Shown here: positions 5,955 to 12,500 of the stretch, piece by piece
Layout of the letters: each line of letters opens with the position of its first letter
Numbering within the stretch: the first letter of the stretch is position 1
DNA from: an uncultured Clostridia bacterium
GTDB lineage: Bacteria > Bacillota > Clostridia > Christensenellales > Aristaeellaceae
DNA: 24,280 nt
Direction: 5' to 3'
Assembly: GCA_934621485.1 (NCBI GenBank)
Contig: CAKTUS010000038.1
Coordinates: forward strand, 1-24,280
Translations under genes and position numbers: made by a program
The notes under the pieces: generated by a model
What the model was told of the DNA's origin: nothing
Database searches by the model: none
Seen by the model: the letters and a program-made list of their open reading frames with translations, nothing else

Positions 5955-6947
5955 TTATTTTGCTTCAGCCCAGGTAAGGACGGTCGGAACATAGCGGCGT
6001 TCTTCGCTGCTGTCGTTCACAAAATCGTATTTTTGCCCGGTTTGCGCGTTAACCGCGCACACGGTTGGATTCATGTACCCTGTAAACAGGGCGCTTTCGG
6101 AGTCCTCATCGGGATAGAAGGGCATCCCTGTCTGGCCGCGGGTAATGCCTTTCGCCACCCATACCGGAAGGAGAACAAATTCTTTTCCTTTTTGAGCGGG
6201 ATCAAGAAACGCCATATAGCCCAGACGCATCTCGTCCAGGGAATACACATACCCATCCGTTACCCACTGCTCAAAAACCGGCAGAATCCGCTCAAAAGGA
6301 AGCAACGGAAGATCCTCAACGTCCACGCCCAGTTCCTGTGCCGCGCAAAGCGTAACGCCGACGCGGTCCTCCAGCAGATTTCCCTGGGTAACGTTTGCCG
6401 GAACCGGCGGCAACCCGTCCGCCGCTTCCCCGGCCGCTTCCAGGCGAAAGGACTGGCCTATGAGATACGGAATGTGGTGAAATGTGCTGTAAAACGCCAG
6501 CCGGTACCGTTTTCCGTAGGGTTCGCCGCTTTCCTCAATGAGCATATAGTTTTCCAACTCACGGGCCCGCATAGCGGGAATGGCTTCCCTGAGGCGCTGC
6601 ACATACGTCTCCGCCGCCTGGTCCCGGCGAATCGCCTGGTTGGAGGCTGTGGAATACTCGGCCACAAGATGATTCTCGTTGTTTTCCTCCACCAACAGGT
6701 TCGGGCTCAAGTCGGAATAAGCGCCTCCCCAGGTGATGCGCACAGCGGGTACGGTCTCCGCCTCCGGCACAATGATAGGAACGTCAATGGAAAGCGCAGC
6801 GCCCTCCTTCGTGGTATACTCGCCCTGCCAGCGTTCCGGGATGCTCGCGCGAAGCTCTGTGATGGACACATACTCTGCCAGCGCGCCGGATCCGGTCAGC
6901 GCCAAAACAAGCGCTACCATGCTTAGCAGACCCGCGAATTTCTTCAT
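5955..6947 (-). CDS. Secreted protein of unknown function
   Basis: The product has 330 residues. It begins with a clear Sec signal peptide (MKKFAGLLSMVALVLALTGS, cleavage after ALA at about residue 24), with no lipobox Cys and no later membrane helix, so it should be exported and released or wall-associated. The start is the ATG at 6947, with AAGGAGG eight bases upstream; an in-frame TTG further up overlaps that site. The mature part is acidic, with segments such as YVSITELRASIPERWQGEYT, SIDVPIIVPEAETVPAVRIT, and a C-terminal domain with FVLLPVWVAKG and a cluster of Tyr and Asp residues. It loosely recalls clostridial exported DUF6034-type proteins, but I am not confident. It is a single gene with its own terminator, divergent from glnA. 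Confidence 0.8.
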   Translation of the reverse strand: MKKFAGLLSMVALVLALTGSGALAEYVSITELRASIPERWQGEYTTKEGAALSIDVPIIVPEAETVPAVRITWGGAYSDLSPNLLVEENNENHLVAEYSTASNQAIRRDQAAETYVQRLREAIPAMRARELENYMLIEESGEPYGKRYRLAFYSTFHHIPYLIGQSFRLEAAGEAADGLPPVPANVTQGNLLEDRVGVTLCAAQELGVDVEDLPLLPFERILPVFEQWVTDGYVYSLDEMRLGYMAFLDPAQKGKEFVLLPVWVAKGITRGQTGMPFYPDEDSESALFTGYMNPTVCAVNAQTGQKYDFVNDSSEERRYVPTVLTWAEAK

Positions 6948-7106
6948 TTGCCTTTCCTCCTTCAATCACAGGAAACACTCCGTTTTTCAGCGAGACGGAA
7001 AGGGGCCCTTTCCTCTTCTCTTTGGTTAGACGGAAAACAATGGAGCGCGGTTTCAGTTCTCCGAAAAAAAGTTGGCAGCCATCGTCCTGGCGTCCATGGA
7101 AACGCG

Positions 7107-7139
7107 AAAAAATGCATGCGGTCATTCAACCGCTTGCAT
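7107..7139 (-). terminator. Hairpin with T-run, possible attenuator in the secreted-protein leader
   Basis: The arms 7112-7122 and 7129-7139 pair with one T-T mismatch around a six-base loop. On the minus strand six T residues follow (7112-7107), as in an intrinsic terminator. No minus-strand gene ends upstream of it, so it would act as an attenuator in the leader of the gene starting at 6947, or shield that gene from antisense transcripts of the glnA side. The rest of the 366-base gap also holds a perfect 17-base palindrome (6997-7013, arms GGAAAGGG/CCCTTTCC) that could be an operator. I see no clear promoter for the minus-strand gene. Confidence 0.4.
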
Positions 7140-7206
7140 ATCAGCCTGCTTTTTCTGCATTGTTTCCGCAAAAATGAAAATACAAAAAGAAAACTTGCAT
7201 TTTCTA

Positions 7207-7235
7207 TTGACAAACCATTCTTTCTCTGCTATGAT
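7207..7235 (+). promoter_or_regulatory. Promoter of glnA
   Basis: TTGACA (7207-7212) and TATGAT (7230-7235) are 17 bases apart, close to the sigma-A consensus. The predicted start is about 7242, only a few bases before the leader hairpin, which gives a leader of about 72 bases. No GlnR-type TGTNA-N7-TNACA site is evident, so control probably acts on the RNA. Confidence 0.8.
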
Positions 7236-7242
7236 AATCCCC

Positions 7243-7297
7243 GTTACAGAGCAAGGGTGCTATGTGAAAGGCACTGTTTGCTCTGTTTTCATTTTTT
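7243..7297 (+). promoter_or_regulatory. glnA leader: terminator overlapping a candidate ANTAR antiterminator
   Basis: Terminator form: ACAGAGCAA (7246-7254) pairs with TTGCTCTGT (7278-7286), an inner GTGC/GCAC (7257-7260, 7271-7274) extends it, and a T-rich tract follows (TTTT C A TTTTTT to 7297). Alternative form: ACAGAGC (7246-7252) pairs with GCTATGT (7259-7265), with one G-A mismatch, around the hexaloop AAGGGT. This loop has A at position 1 and G at position 4, the signature of ANTAR-bound hairpins. The two forms share bases and exclude each other. A second hairpin with loop ACTGTTT (7273-7279) is possible but weak. The ANTAR gene two genes down makes this a good candidate target; binding is inferred. 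Confidence 0.55.
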
Positions 7298-7313
7298 GAA
7301 GGAGGTCTCCAGC

Positions 7314-8645
7314 ATGGGTAAGTATGGCAAGGAAGACATCATTCGCATGGTGCATGAAGACGATGTGGAGTTTATCCGCATGCAGTTCACCGATATTTTC
7401 GGTCAGCTCAAGAACGTGGCCATCACCGCGTCCCAGATTGAGAAGGCAGTCAATAATGAAATCATGATCGACGGCAGCTCCATCGAGGGCTTTGTGCGGA
7501 TTCAGGAATCTGACCAGTACCTGCGCCCCGACCTGGACACCTTCACCGTTTTGCCCTGGCGGCCCCAGCACGGCAAGGTTGCCCGCCTGATTTGCGACGT
7601 TTACAACCCCGACGGCACCCCCTTTGTAGGCGACCCCCGCGGCGCGCTTCGCCGCATGCTGAAAAAAGCCGCGGATATGGGCTACTCCTTCAACGTAGGC
7701 CCGGAATGTGAATTTTTCCTGTTCCAGACCGATGAAAACGGCAAGCCCACCACCGCCACCAACGACGAGGCCGGCTACTTCGACCTGGGCCCCCTGGATC
7801 ACGGCGAAAGCACCCGCCGCGAAATTGCCATGGCGCTGGAAAAAATGGGCTTTGAAATTGAGGCGTCGCACCACGAGGTTGCCGCAGGTCAGCACGAGAT
7901 TGACTTTAAGTACGCCGAAGCGCTGCACGCCGCCGACAACATTATGACCTTCAAGCTGGCGGTAAAGTCGCTGGCTCAGAAAAACGGCCTGCACGCCACC
8001 TTCATGCCCAAGCCTATCTTCGGTATCAACGGCAGCGGCATGCACACCAACATGTCCCTGTTCAAAGACGGCAAGAACGTTTTCTTTGATGAAAAGGGCG
8101 ACAAGAAGCTGTCCGAGGACGCCTACCACTTCATTGCGGGCCTGCTGACCCATATTGGCGGCATGACTGCCGTGCTCAATCCCCTGGTCAACAGCTACAA
8201 ACGCCTGGTACCCGGCTATGAAGCGCCCTGCTACACCGCCTGGTCTGCCTCCAACCGCTCTGCCCTCATCCGGATTCCTGCGGCCCGCGGGCAGGCCACC
8301 CGTGTAGAGCTTCGCTGCCCCGACCCGGCCTGTAACCCGTACCTGGCTCTCACCGTCTGTTTGGCCGCCGGCTTGGACGGCATCGAGCGCAAGCTGACCC
8401 CGCCCACCGAAATCACGGAGAACATTTTTGCCATGTCCTCCGCCGAACGTGAGGCCAGGGGCATCCACAGCCTGCCCGGCACCCTGCATGAGGCCGTTGC
8501 CGCCATGCAGAAGGACAAGCTGATTTGCGACGTGCTGGGCGACCACATCGTCAGCCAGTATGTGGCCGGCAAGGAAAAGGAATGGGACGCCTACCGCACC
8601 CATGTGAGCAGCTGGGAGCTGGAAAAATATCTGATTGCCTACTAA
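7314..8645 (+). CDS. glnA: Glutamine synthetase, type I-alpha
   Basis: The enzyme makes glutamine from glutamate, ammonia and ATP in the cytoplasm and acts as a dodecamer. At 443 residues it matches the Bacillus subtilis GlnA length. The start is the ATG at 7314, with GAAGGAGG eight bases upstream; the open frame further 5' contains the leader and is not coding. Visible motifs are DGSSIEGF (residues 53-60), the metal-binding GPECEF (129-134), NGSGMHTN (239-246, with the catalytic-site His at 244) and NRSALIRIP (314-322). Arg62 in FVRIQESD is at the position tied to glutamine feedback inhibition in the I-alpha class. The adenylylation-loop tyrosine of type I-beta enzymes is absent, so control should be by feedback and leader regulation. 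It is the first gene of a glnA-ANTAR-gltB-gltD cluster. Confidence 0.97.
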   Translation: MGKYGKEDIIRMVHEDDVEFIRMQFTDIFGQLKNVAITASQIEKAVNNEIMIDGSSIEGFVRIQESDQYLRPDLDTFTVLPWRPQHGKVARLICDVYNPDGTPFVGDPRGALRRMLKKAADMGYSFNVGPECEFFLFQTDENGKPTTATNDEAGYFDLGPLDHGESTRREIAMALEKMGFEIEASHHEVAAGQHEIDFKYAEALHAADNIMTFKLAVKSLAQKNGLHATFMPKPIFGINGSGMHTNMSLFKDGKNVFFDEKGDKKLSEDAYHFIAGLLTHIGGMTAVLNPLVNSYKRLVPGYEAPCYTAWSASNRSALIRIPAARGQATRVELRCPDPACNPYLALTVCLAAGLDGIERKLTPPTEITENIFAMSSAEREARGIHSLPGTLHEAVAAMQKDKLICDVLGDHIVSQYVAGKEKEWDAYRTHVSSWELEKYLIAY

Positions 8646-8652
8646 TATGGAA

Positions 8653-8692
8653 AGGCCGTTTGCCACAGGGGCGTTCCCCTGTGGCAAAGCCT
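8653..8692 (+). terminator. Strong hairpin directly after glnA
   Basis: TTTGCCACAGGGG (8659-8671) and CCCCTGTGGCAAA (8676-8688) form a perfect 13-bp stem with loop CGTT. AGGC/GCCT (8653-8656, 8689-8692) extends it past a two-base bulge. The sequence after it (CTCTTGCTCC) is not a real U-tract, so it may be a partial terminator or a 3'-end stabiliser that reduces transcription into the ANTAR gene. Confidence 0.6.
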
Positions 8693-8715
8693 CTCTTGCT
8701 CCGGGAAATTGTCAG

Positions 8716-8838
8716 AGGAGGCAGCTGCCCGTCAAAAAGCTCGCCGGACGCAAAGCGCGCGCCGGGGTCGGAATGAAAATCGAAAGGCTTCCGATACCGC
8801 CCGGGTGTTTTCGACAGTCTGCAAGGAGGCAGCAGCCC
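8716..8838 (+). repeat. Direct repeat of 15 bases in the glnA-ANTAR gap
   Basis: AGGAGGCAGCTGCCC (8716-8730) and AGGAGGCAGCAGCCC (8824-8838) differ at one position. Each copy overlaps a hairpin with an A1/G4 hexaloop. No further copy was noticed in the window. Confidence 0.5.
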
Positions 8839-8919
8839 CTCTATCAGTCATCGTATGGACCGGCTTTTCCGGTCGGGCGGGAAGTTTTCGGCAAAGCTGA
8901 AAACTTTCCGCCAATCCTG

Positions 8920-8947
8920 AAAAGATCGCCTCCTGGCGAGCTTTTTT
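8920..8947 (+). terminator. Intrinsic terminator ahead of the ANTAR gene
   Basis: TCGCC (8926-8930) pairs with GGCGA (8935-8939) around TCCT. After one A-G mismatch AAAAG (8920-8924) pairs with CTTTT, and six T residues end it (8942-8947). It lies 67 bases before the ANTAR start codon, so it would stop transcription arriving from glnA unless overridden. Confidence 0.7.
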
Positions 8948-9014
8948 GACGGTCTGCGCCACAGGGAAGTTTTCCCCTGCGGCCGCTCCCATTTTTTCAC
9001 CCGGGGGAATCGCC

Positions 9015-9542
9015 ATGAACCACTTAATCGTAGCCTTTGAAACGGAAGCCGCTTCCCGGCGCGTGTGCGAACTGCTGGCGGCTTCTTCCCTGCCTGTGCG
9101 CAGCGTGTGCCGCAGCGGCGCGGAAGTGCTCCGCATGGTGCAGTACATGGGCGGCGGCGTGGTGATTTGCGGCGTAAAGCTGACGGATATGACCGCCGAC
9201 CAGCTCTATGACGACCTGGACGGGCAGGCTTACCTGCTGGCCGCCGCCAAGCCGGAAGCCTTGGAAATGTGTGAAAACCCGCGCATTTTCCGCCTTCCCC
9301 TGCCCACCAACCGCTACGCTCTGGCCGCGGCCGTGCAAATGCTGACCCAGCTGGAGGGCATGAGCGCCTCCGCCCATAGCCGCCCGGATCAGGAAATCAT
9401 TCAAAAAGCCAAAATCTTATTGGAAACCAACGGCTCCATGACCGAAGAAGAAGCCCACCGCTACCTGCAAAAGCGCAGTATGCAAAGCCGCCGCAAAATG
9501 GCGGAGGTAGCGGCGGACGTGGTGCGGGAGCAAAGCCCGTGA
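9015..9542 (+). CDS. ANTAR-domain antitermination regulator with degenerate receiver
   Basis: ANTAR proteins bind paired RNA hairpins and prevent transcription termination. This 175-residue protein has an N-terminal receiver-like domain (about 1-113) and a C-terminal ANTAR domain (about 123-171: IIQKAKILLETNGSMTEEEA, then HRYLQKRSMQSRRKMAEVA), the three-helix pattern of AmiR/NasR and EutV. The receiver lacks the acidic pair after the first strand (LIVAFETE) and the phospho-acceptor Asp (VVICGVKL), so phosphorylation is unlikely and control may come from a ligand or partner protein. The start is the ATG at 9015, with GGGGGA six bases upstream. It lies between glnA and gltB, as does nitR in the solventogenic-clostridial glnA-nitR-gltAB cluster. 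The likely target is the glnA leader and/or its own leader. Confidence 0.9.
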   Translation: MNHLIVAFETEAASRRVCELLAASSLPVRSVCRSGAEVLRMVQYMGGGVVICGVKLTDMTADQLYDDLDGQAYLLAAAKPEALEMCENPRIFRLPLPTNRYALAAAVQMLTQLEGMSASAHSRPDQEIIQKAKILLETNGSMTEEEAHRYLQKRSMQSRRKMAEVAADVVREQSP

Positions 9543-9570
9543 GCGGTTTCCGCGTAAAGGATGACCCGTT

Positions 9571-12500
9571 ATGAAGCAGCAAGCAAGCCTTTACCAGCCA
9601 GCCTTTGAGCACGACGCCTGCGGCATTGGGGCCGTGGTGAGCATCGATGGTGTGAAAAGCCGTCAAACCGTGGATCAGGCGCTGAAAATCGTTGAAAAAC
9701 TGGAACATCGCGCCGGCAAGGACGCCGACGGCAGCACAGGCGACGGCGTGGGTTTGATGGCCCAAATTCCGCACGCTTTTTTTGTGCGCCAGGATTTGGG
9801 CTTTGCCCTGCCCGGCGAACGGGATTATGGCGTAGCCATGGTTTTCATGCCCGTGGACCGGCTCAAGCGCGCTCAGGCCCGAAAGCTGTTGGAGATTATC
9901 GTGGCCAAGGAGGGTATGCGTCTGCTGGGCTGGCGCAGCGTGCCCGTGCACGAGGAGGTGCTGGGCGAGCGTGCCCGCGCCTGTATGCCCGTGATTGAGC
10001 AGGCCTTTATTGCCCGGCCCGACAGCCTGCCCAGAGGCATTGATTTTGACCGGCGGCTGTACGTGGCCCGCCGGGTGTTTGAGCAAAGCAACGACGATTG
10101 CTACGTTTGCTCCATGTCCAGCCGCACCATCGTGTATAAGGGCATGTTCCTGGTCAGCCAGTTGAGGGCCTTCTATTCCGACCTGCAGGAGGACAGCTTC
10201 ATCAGCGCCATCGCCATGGTGCACTCCCGCTTTTCCACCAATACCTTTCCCAGCTGGGAGCGGGCGCATCCCAACCGTCTCATTTTGCACAACGGCGAAA
10301 TCAATACCATCCGCGGCAATGTGGACCGTATGATTGCCCGGGAGGAAACCCTGTCCTCTCCCGTGCTGGCGGCGGATATGGACAAGGTGCTGCCGGTCAT
10401 CGCCGGCGAGGGCAGCGACTCGGCCATGCTGGACAACACCCTGGAATTTATGATGATGAACGGCCTGCCCCTGCCCCTTGCGGTGATGATTACCATTCCC
10501 GAGCCCTGGCAAAACGAGCGGGACATTTCCCGCACCCGCCGGGATTTGTACCGCTATTACGCCGCCATGATGGAGCCCTGGGACGGCCCGGCCGCCATTT
10601 TGTTTTCCGATGGCGACGTGGTGGGCGCGGTGCTGGACCGCAACGGTCTGCGCCCGGCCCGCTACTACGTAACCAGCGATAACCTGCTCATTTTGTCCAG
10701 CGAGGTGGGCGTGCTGGATCTTCCGGCGGAGAAAATCGTGCGCAAAAGCCGTGTACGTTCCGGGCAAATGCTGCTGGTGGACACCGTGCAAAAGCGCATC
10801 ATCGAGGATAGCGAGCTCAAGGAAACCTATGCCGCCCGCCAGCCCTACGGCGAGTGGCTGGACGGCAACCTGCTGTCCCTGAGCGATTTGCCCCTGCCCA
10901 ATCAGGCCATTCCGCCGCTTACGCAGGATCTGCGGGACCGGCTGTATAAGGCTTTTGGCTACACCTATGAGGATGTAAAGGAAGTGCTGCTGCCCATGGC
11001 CCAAAGCGGCGCGGAGCCTACCGCCGCCATGGGGATGGACGTACCGCTGGCCGTGCTGTCGGAAAAGCATCAGCCGCTGTTTTCCTACTTCCGCCAGCTG
11101 TTTGCCCAGGTCACCAACCCGCCCATCGACGCCATTCGGGAAAAAATCATCACCGATACGGCCGTGTATGTGGGCAGCGACGGAAACTTTCTGCAGGATA
11201 CGCCGGAAAACTGCGCCGTGCTGCGGCTGGAGCAGCCCATTTTATCCAACGCCGATCTCAAGCGCATTGAAAATGCCCGGCAAAAGTCCCTGCGCGTGGG
11301 CCGGGTGTCCATGCTGTACTACCGCAGCGAATCCCTGGAAAAGGCCATCGGCCACCTGTTTGTGGCCTGCGATCGTGCCATCAAAAACGGCTCCAACGTG
11401 CTCATCCTGTCCGACCGGGGCGTAGATGAAAACCACATGGCCATTCCCTCGCTGCTGGCGGTATCCGCCCTGGAGCAGCACCTGATTGCCACCCGGCGGC
11501 GCACGGCGGTGAGCGTCATTTTGGAGACCGCCGAGCCGCGGGATGTGCACCATTTCGCGCTGCTGCTGGGCTACGGCGCACGGGCCATCAATCCGTACCT
11601 GGCTTTGGAATGTGTGGACGAGCTGATTGAAAAGGGGATTCTCAGCAAGGACCGCTACGCCGCCCAGCAGGATTATATGGCCGCCGTGGTGGCGGGCATC
11701 AGCCGGGTAGCCTCCAAGATGGGCATTTCCGTGCTGCAATCCTATCAGAGCGCCCAGATTTTTGAAGCCGTCGGAATCCGTCAGGACGTCATCGACCGCT
11801 ATTTCACCAACACCATTTCCCGGGTGGGCGGCATCGGCCTGGAGGAAATCAACGAAGGCGTGAAATACCGTCATGACCGGGCCTTCGACCCGCTTGAGCT
11901 TGCCACCGACACCACCCTGGACTCCACCGGCTATCACCGTTTGCGCAGCGGCCCCGATAAGGAGGACCATCTGTACAATCCGCTGACCATCACCACCCTG
12001 CAACGGGCCGTTCGGGAAGCCAGCATGGACCTGTTCCGCCAGTACACCGCCATGGTGGATGATGAAACCAAGCCTCACACTCTCCGGGGCGTGCTGGAGT
12101 TTGCCTATGACCAGTGCGCGCCCGTTGCGCTGGAGGAGGTGGAGCCGGTAGAAACCATCGTAAAGCGCTTCAAAACCGGTGCCATGTCCTACGGTTCCAT
12201 TTCCCAGGAGGCACACGAATGTTTGGCCCAGGCCATGAACGCTTTGGGCGGCCGATCCAACTCCGGCGAGGGCGGCGAAAAGCAGGAGCGGCTCAATACG
12301 GATCGCGGTTCCAAAATCAAGCAGGTTGCGTCCGCCCGTTTTGGCGTAACCAGCGAATACCTGATGAGCGCCGAGGAAATCCAAATCAAAATGGCGCAGG
12401 GCGCCAAGCCGGGCGAGGGCGGTCATTTGCCCGGTAACAAGGTGTACCCCTGGATTGCTCATACCCGCCTTTCCACCCCCGGCGTCAGCCTGATTTCGCC

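Larger units (their letters stand above)
8709..8952 (+). promoter_or_regulatory. Structured leader of the ANTAR-gltBD transcript
   Basis: The 369-base gap after glnA holds no gene but many pairings. Segment 8729-8747 pairs with 8933-8952 over 19 positions (GTCAAAAAGCTCGCC against GGCGAGCTTTTTTGAC at the core; one bulged T, one G-U). That pairing occupies the 3' arm and U-tract of the terminator at 8920-8947, so it could act as an antiterminator. Between lie a hairpin GACCGG/CCGGTC (8858-8874) and a 17-bp hairpin (8876-8892 with 8896-8912, loop AAA). Two small hairpins carry A1/G4 hexaloops: AGAGGA (8714-8719) and AAGGAG (8823-8828). It could instead be a miniature inverted-repeat element. I see no clear promoter here. 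Confidence 0.5.

Noticed and set aside
5853..6926. 357-codon open frame on the plus strand
   Set aside because: It is antisense to the secreted-protein gene, which has a signal peptide, strong ribosome binding site and terminator; the plus frame has none.
7075..7313. GlnR or TnrA operator upstream of glnA
   Set aside because: No TGTNA-N7-TNACA element was found; regulation through the leader RNA fits better.
7260..8687. 475-codon open frame on the minus strand over glnA
   Set aside because: It is antisense to the whole of glnA and its composition (Gly, Val, Gln, His rich) is typical of shadow frames.
8659..8952. CRISPR array or riboswitch of a known class in the glnA-ANTAR gap
   Set aside because: The repeats are only two, unevenly placed and fold into hairpins, and I could not match the layout to a known riboswitch core; it is reported as an uncharacterised structured region.
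9561..9600. ATG at 9561 as an alternative start near gltB
   Set aside because: It is out of frame with gltB and has no family resemblance; the ATG at 9571 leads directly to the EHDACGIG amidotransferase start.
9397..11070. 557-codon open frame on the minus strand across the ANTAR-gltB junction
   Set aside because: It is a shadow of two clear plus-strand genes, with biased composition and no start signal.
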